DNA from: Colocasia esculenta
Taxonomy: Eukaryota; Streptophyta; Magnoliopsida; Alismatales; Araceae
Direction: 5' to 3'
Assembly (NCBI GenBank): GCA_014218235.1
Contig: CM024758.1
Span: 75,216,206-75,280,205 of the forward strand
Length of the DNA stretch: 64,000 nt
Shown: positions 19,688-32,119 of the stretch, piece after piece
Position numbering within the stretch: the stretch's first letter is position 1
Layout of the letters: each line of letters begins with the position of its first letter
Notes under the pieces: model-generated
The model's input: the letters and a program-made list of their open reading frames with translations, nothing else
Databases searched by the model: none
Told to the model about the DNA's origin: nothing
Position numbers and translations under genes: made by a program

Positions 19688-22600
19688 TGCGACGACCCTC
19701 CTTATACGGTATGATTATACCAATCCCCGTCGGTATAATGAACGTCATCACAGTGGGACATTTACCCAAACAATAACATACGATTGAGATGCTCATAAAT
19801 ATAAATACAGAGTAGCGGAAGTAAAAGAACTGCTTGTCTTCAATTCATCATCCACATTTAACATACATGATTCAAATGACAATTTAGAGATAAATAAAGT
19901 CCACGTAAAAAGAGTGCTAACAATCACATTACATAGCATGTCCACAATTACATAATAGTTTCATTACAATGCCTCAATTACATACAATGAAAGCAAAATG
20001 TCACGATGACAACTCCACCAGGCTACTCGCCACGCTCGGAGTCACTCTCCACGGTCTCCTCTAACGATGTAGGGTCACCAACTAAACCTGTACGCCGAAG
20101 CAAGGAATGAGTCTAAAAGACTCAGCAAATAACACCACTCACCTCATACATGCATATATCACAGTAGGTTTTTTTTTCATTTCATTTTACAAGCAAAACA
20201 TATAGCATGCTGGGACATTGAAAAAAAGGCAACCTATCATGATAATTCTACAAAATTTAAAACACATGGTACATGATTTAAGCCCTTCCAACAAATATCT
20301 TGTCACATGCTTTCTACTCATTCAATCACATGAGATCTATATTTCAAATCATTACTGCATGGAAGCAACCACGCATGTGATTCTTGCCTACATAAAAGGA
20401 AACATTCCTATCATGGTTTCTACACATTCTTGCACATGCAATTTATCATTTCATACACATTAAGGTTGTTTTTTTGACATAATTTTAGCAATTCACATCC
20501 TATCGCATGAGAGCTACAATTCCAATTAACTACAACACGATAGCAATTAAACATTGAATTGTTCCACATGTGCAAGAAATGCTCCTAGCATGGATTCTAC
20601 GCATTTTTACACATATAAGACACTCTTATAAACACCTTTTAGGTTGCTGTTTAACATAATTTCACATTAACATAATGGTTTTACATGTTTACACAATTAC
20701 TCATTCACTAGTTCTCTTTTTACACATTGCACATTTACACATATTCACACTACACAATTTACACATAGTCACATTCACATTTCACAATTCACATTCACAT
20801 TTCACAATTTAGTGCCGTGACACATAGTCCAAACCACATTAGAAGGACACATCACTACACATACACATAACACATAGACGCCACCTAGGCAATACAGTGA
20901 CGACTCTTGGACTGCGCAGACCGGGAGAACAAGTCTCCACCCTAACCAGTGTACTTGTCCACCTCCAGGATTTCATCCTAATGCCCTTAGATCTTAACAC
21001 ATTGAACCTTCCATGGAGACTTTTCCATGGTATTCCACGGCCCTCATGGAAGCAGTGTCACACATGGCACAGTCTTACACATTACACATTCGATTTTAAA
21101 CACACATATTACACATGTCTTTACATTCTTTTACTTATACACATGGCTCTGTTTTCCTAATCATGATACTACTGTTGACAGAAATCAAACATTAGTAGCT
21201 CACATTAATCAGGTTGGCAAACACATCATCAAATCATATTCATGATGGCATGCATTTATCACATGTTTTCACATGGAAATTTCATAATAAACTTTACAGT
21301 TATCCAATTATCATGAAATTTTAACCACATACTAATTGTAGGATCATGACCTCACATACAAATTTCCAGATTTTTTTGAGTCATGTTACATTTATAGAAA
21401 TTAAAATATTCAGTTTCATGCTATTCATAATTCAATTTACACATGGAACCTAACATGAATATCAGATTTGTACTTCACAGCCTTGAACCTAACATACACA
21501 TCATCACAGGAATTTTCCCCCGATTTATTGCACAACACACAATTTACTATAATTTTTACAAATCCTACGCATGTCCTCTATTTCTAAAACAAAATTCACA
21601 GTTAATCCCACACTCATTGAAAAATTCTCAAAATTTCAGGGCATGGACTGATGCATATATACATGGTTTAAAAATTTTAGGGCATTCCATTCCTCAAAGA
21701 TCATGTAAACAGTAGTGAACATGCATAATCCATTTTCCAACATATATTTCAATAAGTCTAACAATTCATGCCATTCACCGAAAAGCACAGAAAATTTCAC
21801 ACACATCACATTGTCTAATTTTACCTAACATATATGATTATATTATATCCTCATGCGAAAACCCTTCGGAAATTAATCATATAGAAGGGAGAGCAGCTCA
21901 CTGTTCTGCCCTGAAGAACTTAACGGCACAGTCTGCCGTTAATGGAGCTTAACGGCAAACATTGTTGCCGTTAATTGAAGATCTTAACGGCAAGGGGTCT
22001 TGCCGTCAAGTTCAGGTCTGTGCAAAACCAGACCCGAGCTCCAAAGAAAGAGAAGTGTGAGGATCCAGGACACGAGTAAAAGCTGTAAAAATGATAAAAC
22101 CCTACTAGACACCTACATGGACGAAGTGTATGGGTTTACTTGCCTCTAAATAAATCTCCAAAGGGATCAAAGAGGTTGATGAGCTCTCCTTGGGAAGTCC
22201 CAAGAAGCTCCAAAACACCACTCCTCGGGTTCTTGATCGACCTCCACAGCAAGCTGGGGTCGGGGAAGCCTTCTCCTTGGCCACTCTGGCCTCCAGTTGC
22301 AAGGGATCGCCGGATGAAGCTCCAAGTTGCCGGATCAGAGCATGCAAAGTCTGGTTTTTTCCCTCCTCAGAAGCTAGGGTTTCTCTCTTCTCCTTGCAAA
22401 GAGCCAAAGAGAACTCTTCTGGTGCAGAAGGGGTTTTGTTTAAAAGGAGAGGGTTTGGGGAACCCCGGAGAGTGATGGGATGGCCTGATAGCCGTTGGGG
22501 ACATCTCCCCATGGCTGGGCTTGCTTGCCCCCCAGAATTTCGGGGTCTGCACGCATGCAGGTCAGAGATATAACGTCCACATCCCATGGCCGTTGACCTT

Positions 22601-22911
22601 AAGTATTAGCGTCCATCGAGTGGACGCTGACTCAGCCTGGACGTCCATCCATGTTGACGCCAATTTGGCCCTTCGGCCAGAACTTAAAACATGCAGAAAT
22701 CCATGCTGAACTTATACATATACACATGCAATATATGTGGTCTAATATACACACCATCACCATGCCAAACATACGATATTTATAACCTATACACACATGC
22801 ACACATAAGTATCACTAGTTAATATTGTACATAGATAGGTACATCTATGCATACACAAGCATGAATTATTTACGCGTAATAAAGTAATACACACAATTCG
22901 AGGGCCTTACA
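19688..22911 (-). repeat. G1 5' LTR (3.2 kb)
   Basis: Complete LTR, TGCGACGACC...GGGCCTTACA on the plus strand (TGTAAGG...GTCGCA on the minus strand). The part from 21020 on repeats the left window edge. It contains the TTAACGGC hairpin group (about 21917-22013) and the GCGTCCA stem-loop (22606-22630), and is rich in short ACACAT-type runs. No gene is supported in it. Confidence 0.93.
22606..22630 (-). other. G1 LTR stem-loop, copy in 5' LTR
   Basis: Arms TTAGCGTCCA and TGGACGCTGA around a short TCGAG loop. They form a 10-bp stem counting one G-T pair. The 3' LTR copy is at 1585-1609. A longer relative occurs in the G2 LTRs. Confidence 0.75.
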
Positions 22912-24495
22912 AATTTAATGAATGAAGCATGGTTGATTCGAGTTAATTACGATTCATCCATGCTAGAGGAAGTGTTTCCTTGTATTTTTTTCTATTGATT
23001 TTAGGGCTGGGAATACCTGAGGTATCAGCCAGGGTTTCTGTGAAGCTGATAGCCGAGGATCTTGGCGTCAATATCGATTGACGCAGGTTCTTCAGCTGGG
23101 AGATTACCGGCCAGATACCTTGCCGTTTACATCCCATCGACGGCAGTCGATGTTGCCGTCAGCATGCTTTTGTTTAAATATTGATATATTGAATATTTGT
23201 TGATATCGACCAGTACAATGGTAATTGTGGTACACCTAGCGCACGTGGATTCTGAAACTAGCGTACTGGGTACGCAGTTTTGACTAGTTCTTTACGTGTC
23301 TACGTGGTGGTTCAGTGTAGTGGACTACTAGTGCACGTGGTTTGCGTGAGTCTTCACGTGGTTTGTGTGTCGTGCACGTGGTTTTGTGTACGTGGCGAGT
23401 AGTACGACGCCTACCGTGGTACTACCTCTCCAGTTGGTGCCCCAGGTTCTCTGTGAGCCAGGCTGTTAGCTCGGGGATTTGTCCCTGGTACTTGTGTTTG
23501 TACCGTCGAGGTCTGTGTCGTCTGACCTGGACACCCTCACTCCTGTGTTTCAGTTGTACGTCCGGCTGAGGAAAGACGACAGTGGGACAGTGACTCTATG
23601 TTTTGTTTTAGTCACTTGTAGCACGCTCTTAGTTGGGGGTACGGACACCGGTTGCCGACACTGGTCCCCGACTAGTCCTTTTCCAGTGCCTCACTCTAGC
23701 GAGCCCAGGCCAGGGTCTCTACAGGTGCCAGGCATGGGCCTGCGACCGTGTGGTCCCGCAGGTGGTGGTGTTTAGTTGGTCTCCACAGTTGCTTGACATT
23801 TTCATGTGGAGCGGCAGCTGGACCTTTCGTCCGTGGCTGCGAGACTGAGAGGTAGACCTGTTTAGCTTGTCGTGAGTCAATCTCTGGTGTCGAGAACCAG
23901 TTCACGTGGCTCGTGTGTGGCTGTCTCTACTGTAGCTCGTACACTTGTACTGGTTTACCGTTTAATTATTACAGTTGTTTTTCGTAGTCGACAACGGTGA
24001 GTACATTTTATAGCTTTAATATTCTGTTTTAGTTGTTCTATAATTGTTAGCGCAGTTTACTGCTTTTGTACCTGTGTTTTTGGTTTGCTCGTTTTGGGGG
24101 AGTTCCCTACTGAGCCAGTGACTGCGAGGCTCACCCCTACCCCCACAGGTGAGAGCGAGAGGACGTTGTCTCGGCGTCCGTCATCCAGTTCAGAGCCGCG
24201 TCGTAGCGGTGCAGATCAGTACCTCCCCCAGTGTAGCAGTAGTAGTGTAGCTAGTTTGTTTACTTTCTTCAGTTGTACTTCGGGGTATGCCCAGGCTCTT
24301 GTACTTTCTTTCAGTTTTTTGTGAAATATGGCTATGTAAACTTGTGAAATATATAGATGAAATGGTGTGTTCCTTGGTGTTTACACGGACTGTGAATGTG
24401 ATATCCCCTTGCAAGGCTTTGGCCCCTTCGCGTGAGACGGACTCGGATCAAGTACGTTACCGATTTAACGGACTTGGACGAGGTGTTCCGGCACA
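22912..24495 (+). repeat. G0 LTR, right part
   Basis: Sequence between the G1 5' LTR and a plus-strand primer site. It ends GGCACA two bases before TGGTATCAGAGCA, as an LTR should. The left part lies beyond G1, outside the window. It is GC-richer than its neighbours and holds a CACGTGG cluster (23242-23396, plus 23903) and perfect hairpins at 23065-23084 and 23135-23152. No convincing coding. Confidence 0.75.
23242..23396 (+). promoter_or_regulatory. G-box/ABRE cluster in the G0 LTR
   Basis: CACGTGG at 23242, 23334, 23355 and 23375, with ACGTGG at 23302 and ACGTGGC at 23390; another CACGTGGC lies at 23903. CACGTG and ACGTGGC are established plant G-box and ABA-response cores bound by bZIP and bHLH factors. 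The dense grouping in an LTR suggests an enhancer. Confidence 0.65.
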
Positions 24496-24497
24496 GT

Positions 24498-24510
24498 TGG
24501 TATCAGAGCA
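24498..24510 (+). other. G0 primer binding site
   Basis: TGGTATCAGAGCA two bases after the LTR end GGCACA; complementary to initiator methionine tRNA. Confidence 0.88.
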
Positions 24511-24655
24511 AGGTCCTTGTTAATATAAGGGAACTAGAAAGATACATAGCCTTATTTCGGTCTTTGGTACACTGCTGGTAGGGGCCCTGGTTTTCTGATA
24601 ATTTGTTTTTGTTTTGTTTTGGTGTTTTGGTGTTGGTTTTATGTAGAAGTTTGAA

Positions 24656-25058
24656 ATGGCAGATAGAAGAGATTGGGGTGGTGAGGAGATGATCCAGAGG
24701 AGAGCACTCAGCGTATGATAGAGATGATCTGGGAGAGCCTCACTGATATTCAGAGAAGGATGGATCAGGAGGCGCCGACACCACCGGTTGCCATGCACCC
24801 TGGGGATGGAGAGACTGTACCTATAGTTCCAGTTCCGCCACCGCCAGGAGTGGAGGTGCCTTTTGTAGCACCCTTGCCACCACCACCACCAGTTTATTTG
24901 CAGAGGAACCAGTGATGCAAGTTGAGAAGTTTCTGAGATTGCAGCCGGCTACTTATTCAGGAGGGCCGAATCCATATACAGCAAAACACTGGGTCCATGA
25001 GATTGAGAGAGTCTTTGCGACTATGAGATGTCCGGCAGCAGATAGAGTCGTGCTAGCT
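24656..25058 (+). pseudogene. gag: G0 gag, start only (cut by assembly gap)
   Basis: First ATG after the primer site at 24656 (MADRRDWGG), followed by a frame change and a Pro-rich stretch (PPPPPVYLQ). The frame beginning near 24912 reads VEKFLRLQPATYSGGPNPYT and HWVHEIERVFATMRCPAADR. This is the conserved gypsy gag start, equivalent to G1's PPSFKGESDPLLAESWMREIEKIF. It stops at the run of N. The rest of this element is not visible in the window. Confidence 0.8.
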
Positions 25059-25158
25059 NNNNNNNNNNNNNNNNNNNNNNNNNNNNNNNNNNNNNNNNNN
25101 NNNNNNNNNNNNNNNNNNNNNNNNNNNNNNNNNNNNNNNNNNNNNNNNNNNNNNNNNN
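25059..25158. other. Assembly gap (100 N)
   Basis: Exactly 100 N, the conventional size for a gap of unknown length. Sequence on the two sides does not belong to one element, so adjacency is not proven. Confidence 0.98.
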
Positions 25159-25725
25159 GAATGGGTGGAGGGTATTCCCCAGGACCTCACTAGCCATGGT
25201 GTGAGGAGCATTAGAGGGGTCATGTAACAGGAAACACAGTGAGGTTTCCTGCCCAGTGGTCATGAATGAAATCCACAGACTTACATTCCCCAGAATCCAT
25301 CTAGTATTTTCAGCAATGACAACATTAGCAGTGTAGGAAATATTCTTAGGAAGACCATGCAAGTGTGAGATTGCAGTCTCACATAGCGGGCCCAAAGAGA
25401 GGATCCATGATAAATATTCCAGAGTTTTTTAGTAGCCATAGCCAACTGAACATGCCATAAACTCCGAACCTCTAAACCACCTTCAGCAATGGGGCGCTGA
25501 ATAGTAGTCCAAGGTAAGCAGTGTCTTTGCTGAACCCCATCAAGACCACTCCAAAAGAAAGATGAGCAACCTTTCTCCAGCAGACAAATAGCTCCTTAGG
25601 TAAATCAAGGCTGAGGCGGCATATATAGGAATGGAAGAATGCACAAAATTGATAAGAGTGACCCTTCCAGCTTGAGAAAAAAAATTTGATTTCCAAGAAG
25701 AGAACTTGAGGCTATTCAAATTGCT
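25159..25725 (-). pseudogene. LINE (L1-type) reverse transcriptase fragment
   Basis: Minus-strand coding traces of the RT C-terminus and the following zf-RVT region of plant L1-type LINEs: KFSSWKSNFFSQAGRVTLIN, HSSIPIYAASAL, then in another frame CSSFFWSGLDGVQ, LPWTTIQRPIAEGGLEVRSL and KKLWNIYHGSSLWARYVR. Several frame changes are needed, so it is a dead 5'- and 3'-truncated scrap. It is bounded by the gap on one side and C4 on the other. No tail or duplication is seen. Confidence 0.82.
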
Positions 25726-26945
25726 GTGCTTATACATCTACATTAGATTTAAAACATTTTCAAGTGGATGTAAAATCAGTCTTTTTGAATGGTGTTATAA
25801 AGGAGGAAGTCTATGTAGAACAACCTCCTGGTTTTGATGACTTAGATTATCCTAATCATGTTAATAAATTGCATAAAGTCTTATATGGTTTAAAACAAGC
25901 ATCTAGAGCTTGGTATGAAAGACTTAGTGCATTTCTATTAAACCATGATTTTATTAGAGAAAAGTAGATAGCACTCTATTTATTAAATCTAATGCCATAA
26001 AATATTCATTGTGCAAATTTATGTAGATGACATTATCTTCGGATCCATTGATGAATCTCTGTGCAAGTATTTTCAAAGCTAATGTAGGGAGAATTTGAAA
26101 TGATCATGATGGGAGAACTTAACTACTTCCTTGGACTTCAAATTAAGCAAAGCAATGAAGGAACTCACATCAGCCAAATCAAATACACCAAGGAACTATT
26201 AAAGAAGTTCGGGTTGAGAATGCCAAACACTATCTACTCCCATGAGCACATCAACCAAATAAATAGTGATCTAGAAGGTAAGAAGGTAGGTCAGAAACTT
26301 TACAGAGATATGAACATTGCTCTATCTAATGCAAGTAGACTTGATATTTTATTCAGTTTATGCATGTGTGCAAGATATCAATCTGACCCTAAGGAATCAC
26401 AAATAATCTCAATAAAAATAATTTGTAGATGTCTAGCTCTTACTCATAACTTAGGTCTATAGTATCCTAAAACTTGTGAAACAAATTTAATTGGATACTC
26501 AGATGCTGACTAGCTGGATGCAAAGTGGATAGAAAAAGCACCAGGATTGTTGTCAATTTCATGCAGGATGCTTGATATCATGGTCTTCAAGAAACGAAAC
26601 TCAGTAGCTTTATCAACAGCTGAAGTTGAATATGTAGTCGCTAGGAGCTGTTGTACACAACTCCTTTGGATAAACAACAACATGAAGATTATGGACTACA
26701 CATCAAGACTATTCCATTATTATGTGACAGCACCAGTGCCATAAATCTCACCAAGAATCCTATACAACACTCAAGAACAAAGCATATGAGGTTAATATCA
26801 TTTTATTCGAGATCATGTAGCAAATGGTAATATTAATATTTCATTTGTAGATACTCAAAATCTGTTAGCAGATATCTTTACAAAAGCCTTACATGAACAA
26901 AAGGTTACCTCTCTAAGAAGAGAATTAACCATGTGCAATTTGTAA
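25726..26945 (+). pseudogene. pol: C4 RT (partial) and RNase H
   Basis: RT from VDVKSVFLNGVIKEEVYVEQ through LYGLKQASRAWYERLSAFLL, a decayed active-site zone (LCKFMZ-type frames around 26015-26045 with VDDIIFGS), GELNYFLGLQIKQ and TKELLKKFG. RNase H traces follow (ALSTAEVEYV, KNPIQHSRTKH) and the frame ends MCNL with TAA at about 26943, as in C1. At least five frame changes. Confidence 0.88.
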
Positions 26946-27313
26946 CAGATTATCTACGTATAACTAAAATAAAATAATATATTTCAGAACAAGTTTTAGC
27001 TCTCCCCCCATTAATTAAATAAATATATTATTTTCATCTCTGCGCTATCGTCATCCTCTATTTTGTCGTCTTATGCAATAAATGCTCACCTTTTGATAGT
27101 CACTTTATCTCCCTCTGTTACGAAGGCAACTCATCCCTTACCGATTCTCTCTATCTCTTATCGCGCCCTTTCGACTCTGAGGTCTGCAAAACCCTCCATC
27201 GACTCCAGAATCCTTCTTCCCATTCTCAAAAGATTTGATTCTTCCCGCCAGATTTTTGAGGGGTTTTATTCCCCTCCTTCCACAATCCTTTAGAACCTTT
27301 TCTCGAAATTTCC
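26946..27313 (+). promoter_or_regulatory. C4 leader before the extra ORF
   Basis: About 370 bases without coding, pyrimidine-rich, at the same place and of similar length as the C1 leader (8878-9271). No motif array is visible. A matching length and position in two elements suggests a retained leader. Confidence 0.4.
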
Positions 27314-30300
27314 ATGGCCGCTTCCGAGAGTTCCAACAGTTCGAGTGGCTACAACACTGCTTTCCTCACGGCTAAGCAACTCGAGAGATTTCAAGCAGTG
27401 GAGATCAAGATTTGTGGGAACAAGGTAGTAGATTTGGCAGATTTGGAGAAGCATGGGATGGTCAGTGTGATTGAAGCACTTTAGAGAATGAAATGGACAG
27501 AGGTTTGTACAATTTCTGAACCCAGTTATCCACATTTGGCCAATGCATTCTACACTTGCCTTCATCTGAAGAAGATGACTCTCTCACCTCCCTTGTCAAA
27601 GGTAAGCCCATTTGCATCACTCATGATCTGCTGGAAAGGTGTTTGGTGTCTCTAAAGTAGGCCACAGTTTGATTAACTCCATAGACATTCATGCCAAAGG
27701 CCTTGGAATTATAGGAACATAGTATAAGCTAAGGGACGGAAAAATAGATTTTAATTAGTTGAATGCTTTCAATAAGCTACTGCACTTCATTGTTTGCCAA
27801 AATCTAGTACCTCACAGTGCCACCTTTTCTTCATGCACAAAAGGAGATGCAGATGTCATGTTTTGGGCTGTACAAAAATAGGATGTTAATATCGCACAAA
27901 TTATGGTTGAGAAGATGAAGTCTGCCACTGAACTCATTTGGGACAAGAAAAACAAGTTAGCAGTATCTCTTCCCTATGCACATTTTCTTACAAGAATTTT
28001 TAGACACTTTGAAATTGATTTGGAAGGAGAATTGCCAGAGAAAATGGGACAGTCCATCCCTACCAGAAATTTAAAGAAGAGTGGTTTCTCTCTGGCAGCT
28101 AATGTCTGGTCTAAAACTTCCATGGCTGAAGGAGAAGCCATTATTGGAGACACTTCTACCACTGAAGCTCCATATTCAAGAAAAAGAGACTGCATCTAGG
28201 GATGATGAACTAGTGGCATCTACTGACCAGAGGATTGAAGATATAGCTCTTAAACTCATTGAGACAGTTGGGCATTCAACTAAAGGTGAAGTACCTGCTC
28301 CTATACTTGACACTCCTTTGGTACAGGATATTCTTGTCAACCTTTGAAGAAGATGTTGCTCACACTGAGGGGGAGCATGTACACATTCCTACTAGAGAAT
28401 CACTTAATGTTGCAGTTGCTGAAACAACTGTTGAAGAAGAAATGTAGAGGTTATTCCAGATCATGTGGCTCAAGGTCAATCAGAAGAGATTCATATGGAA
28501 GATGCTCCTGCTCAGGGTGAGCCTACTGCTGGTGTCTCTATAGATCCTTTGCAAGAAGGTTTGGTGGAAGATGCTTGGATTCGGATGATGATGATCATGC
28601 TCACCAGCAAACAGATTTTAAAGCCATGCATGATGAGCCAATTGTTGGTGCTGTAAGAAAAGATAAGGCTGTAGCTAGCAGTGTTCCCAGACTCACCAGA
28701 AGAGCTCACAATAAATCCAAGAAAATGAAGTTATGTGTTCATCTGGACCCAGTTGTTGCTCGCTCATGGAGAGCTTTTGTGTTCCCTTCAGGCAGATGTG
28801 GCCTCCATTTTTCTCAGTCAAAGTTCTCAAGCCAAAGATATATGTGCATTCAGATCTGAGCTTCATGATATAAGAAATGAATTTGGCAGTTTAAAGAACA
28901 TGGTGACTAATCTCACACAATTTGTGAGACATCACTTTCTTTCCACTACTACTGCACCCTCTTCAGCTCAAGCCCCTCTTGTCCCTCCTATTATGTCTGA
29001 ACTAGGGCCTTCACGGCCATCTAAAACAGTACGTAAAGCTGTTGCAGGGCCATCCAGGCCTTCTCATCAAAAACAGTCAGACCTGGTAGATCAGTCAGTG
29101 CCAGCAGAACCTGTTGTAGGGCCATTAGGGCCATCTATTTCTACAGAAGAGGTAGCTGGGCCATCAGGCCTTCTAAGCAAGACGAAGCAGTGGTTGGGAC
29201 ATCAGGGCCCTATGAGTAAGAAGTAGCAATTGTTGAGCCATACAGGCCTCAAGAGCAAGCAGAGGAAGCTGTTGTGCCACCAGGGCCTTTTGTGCATATG
29301 GGGGACTCCGGGCCTTCTGATTCTCCTCCAATCTTACAGACTCCAACACCTTCCTCCCCTTATGCTCCCTTCACTACTCTCCATGCTCCTGAACCCTCCA
29401 AGAAACCTCTTCCCAAACACTTTTGTTCTCCTACTCCATTTATTGTGAACCCCAACATCACCTACTCCTCCATCCCCTATTCCTCCTCCCTCTTCTAAGG
29501 CACCTCCAGCCTCCTCATCTGGTCCCTCTTCGTCTGGTCCCTCCTCTACTGGACCATCTACTCAACCTCCTCCCACTTCATCTTTCCCTCTCTTCATCCT
29601 CCTACTCCACCATCTTTCATCAACTCATTCCTAAGAGTGCTAGCACCACTAGCCTTATTGTTACAATATTAAAGATGAATTTGAAGACTGCATTCTTAGA
29701 ATAGTTCTATCTGTTCTTCTCATATCACAGAACTAATTCTCAGCTCTCTCCTAGTCCTACATGAAAGAAAAGAAAACTCTCCAAAGAGCTTGTCCCCCAC
29801 ACCTCTCAAGCTCTATTTCCTCCTTTGTGGTACTCTCTCTTCATAGTCCATAGAAGTAAATCCCTCTACACTGAATACCTTTAGAAATGCACCTTTGTTG
29901 CAATTTTTGGCCTGCCTTATCTTAATCTATCAGAATATCTTAATCTTATTGTTCCTGTTTTCTTGTTCCCAAGCCTGAACAATCTAAAATCCCTTCTTCA
30001 GCTGAGTCTAAGACTGAGGATCAATGGGCCAAATCCATAAAGCCCTCTACAGAAAGTTTGAGATTTCAAGGGATCGCAGATTCCCTCCTTTAGATCATTC
30101 TCTTTCCCTGTCATAGTGGTATGTGAGTCAACATACCTCTTCTTCGGGTCCTTTTATCAAAAGGAAATCAAGCTGGTTGTCAATTCATATGTACAATGAC
30201 TATTGTCATGTAAATGGTCTTCCTAAAGTCCAGCTTTGCTCAATTCCGGACTGCAGTCAATGATCTTTGGACGGAGCACCTCTCAACACAGCTCTTCAGG

Positions 30301-31017
30301 TTGATTTTGCCACCTTTAAGTTGCCTAAATTCAAACTGCTTCCTCAGTTACATTTTTTGCTCATGGACTTTGATGTTGGTCCCATCATCTTTGAAAGGTT
30401 TGATAGAGTCAAAGCTAGAATTTTTGTTCAGAAAGGAGCCCCCTTAGCATTCCATCGGTTTCTATTCAAAGAATATCACAAGGGATTCATTAAGTTATCA
30501 ATTTTAGCTCCTTTGCTAGCAGAATCAGAAAGGTTTTTCCCCTCTGATTGGCATAAGATTATCATCAAGCTACTCTTTAGTTGGATCAGCTCAACTCAAC
30601 TATCTTCCAGTCAAATCAACCCACTTGTCTCCTAAGCAGTTCATGGATCTTAACTCCATAAATCTGGTGTCAGATCCTTACTCCATCTGGGTTGAAAGAT
30701 ACAAGGTCTTTGAAGCTTTGATGAAGGAATGCTTGCTCACAATCTGCACTATCCTCTTCCATAGATAAGTTTCTTCAGCATGCTAGTTAGGTACTGCTAG
30801 TTTTTATAGACTGTCTCTCAGTACTTCAGAATACAACAAGCTTATGAGGATCAGAAATAGGCTCACATTCAAAGACTCAGTCTAGAGATGGGGCCTTCAT
30901 ATAACATAGCTGGGAGTTTAAAAATCTTTTGAAGAGCAGGAAGTCCAAGCTTGGCTAATTATCACTTGCCTTGCTTCTCTTCTGTCTCCTGCCTTCTACA
31001 ATTCAGACCCTCACTAA
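27314..31017 (+). pseudogene. C4 extra 3' ORF remnant
   Basis: Starts at ATG 27314 (MAASESSNSSSGYNTAFLTA), aligning with C1's MAASMISGSVGGYSAEFLTP. Recognisable blocks: KICGNKVVDLADLEKHGM, RMKWTEVC, SYPHLANAFYTC, a well-kept stretch KKNKLAVSLPYAHFLTRIFR and LPEKMGQSIPTRNLKKSGFS. A Pro-rich middle with GPSRPS repeats (29000-29300) and a C-terminal part (SFHRFLFKEYHKGF-like frames near 30450, LLSPAFYNSDPH then TAA 31015) follow. Many stops. Its similarity to C1 across the whole length, with a different low-complexity middle, shows two conserved ends joined by a variable linker. Confidence 0.82.
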
Positions 31018-31024
31018 TGAATAC

Positions 31025-32119
31025 TATAACACCCTAGAAATTTAAATGATTTTAAAATTCAAGGAAAATAGTAGATAAATAAAAATGATGAATATAAATA
31101 AAATAAAAGTCATGGTTAAATCCCAAAGTGTGAAATCAACTATTTAAATTGTATTGGGCCAAGACAACTTCATTTGGGCCAAAGAACAAAACCCAAAGCC
31201 ATTAAACCACAAAATTCGTACTCATAATTATGTAGAAAATAGGAAAGGGTAAATTAGGGTTAAACTAGGGTAATTAGCCATGCATGGCAACCAAATTTGT
31301 ACCTAGCCATGATGGGAGGTTTCCTAATGGCATTCCAACTTCAATTGGGAGGAGAATCCCCAAAACATGGAAAGGGCCAAGCCAAAACTGCAGCCCTCTT
31401 TCCTAGTCTCTTTAGGACATGGGATAAACCCTAATCACATAAATAGTCATCCCAAAACTAGATGGGAAGGTTTACCATCGAGTTGGGGTCATGTGGAGGC
31501 GAGCTGCGGCACCAGGAGGTGAGGAGAATGGCCAAGAACTGGAGCATCTTCCCCAACTGTCTCTGTTGCGACCTGTGCATTACAACTCTTAGATCTACAC
31601 AAAGGTAGGTGATTTCGGGCTTAAAGTAAACATTGCATATACCCATGAAAGAGCATCAAGTCTAGTTTGATTTGCATGTATTTTCCCCAATTTTTATGAA
31701 CCATGTGGTTGTATTAAGTGTTTTCCAAGAGTCACGTAAAGATACAACTTTATGTGTTCTTACTATTTTCACACAAACCGAGGCCGAATTGGTTAAACCA
31801 AAATGGTGGTTCTCTTCTTCTTGATGTCCCCGACACTTTTCATGTTCAAAGTTTTGGCTAAAGACCTTTGTATATTAGGTTATAAGTCTATCATGAAGGA
31901 TTGTCATATTTTTCTACGTTTTCGGGCAAGATCCAAAAACGTGACGATTCCAGACGTCGCAGTTCTTGTTGCATGAACGCGACGGGCATGCATGTCACGA
32001 TTTAGTAATGGCAATAGACTGTTCCACCACATTTTGATGTCTGACCAGTCAACCCTAACGCATGAAACTGTGCACCGCAAGGGTTTCAGCACCCTTCTAG
32101 AATGTGACAGCACTTGCAG
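31025..32119 (+). repeat. D': left part of a gypsy-type LTR
   Basis: Begins TATAACACCC (a likely TGTAACACCC with one change) right after the C4 ORF, followed by AT-rich sequence and a GGTTAAACC-type zone, like the start of D at 46788. It carries AAAGGTAGG (31601) as D does (47355). It breaks off at about 32119 where G2 internal sequence starts. The right-hand part may be 63314-64000. No coding seen. Orientation is taken from similarity to D. Confidence 0.6.

Larger units (their letters stand above)
1..22911 (-). mobile_element. G1: Tekay-like Ty3/gypsy LTR retrotransposon, split by C1
   Basis: Chromovirus-type Ty3/gypsy element read on the minus strand. From right to left it has the 5' LTR (19688-22911), primer site, gag with two CCHC knuckles, a DTG protease, RT, RNase H, integrase, C-terminal chromodomain, polypurine tract and 3' LTR, which leaves the window at base 1. 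The domain order PR-RT-RH-INT-chromodomain defines chromoviruses; the C-terminal motif VKVLWRN is typical of the Tekay clade. Copia element C1 interrupts the integrase at 2485-15333. The element is dead: several frameshifts, seven readable premature stops and a mutated RT active site. It appears inserted in the LTR of plus-strand element G0, but only the right junction is in the window, so its target duplication cannot be checked. Confidence 0.92.
25726..31017 (+). mobile_element. C4: decayed 3' half of a SIRE-type copia element
   Basis: Homologous to C1 from the middle of RT to the end of the extra ORF (C1 ~7650-12932). No LTR, gag, protease or integrase is present here. Many stops and indels make it older than C1. 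It ends at the extra-ORF stop where D' begins, so its own 3' LTR is probably displaced beyond later insertions, possibly outside the window. Confidence 0.88.

Noticed and set aside
23342..23848. Open frames in the GC-rich G0 LTR as a host gene
   Set aside because: Overlapping frames without domains, ending in LTR sequence just before a primer site.
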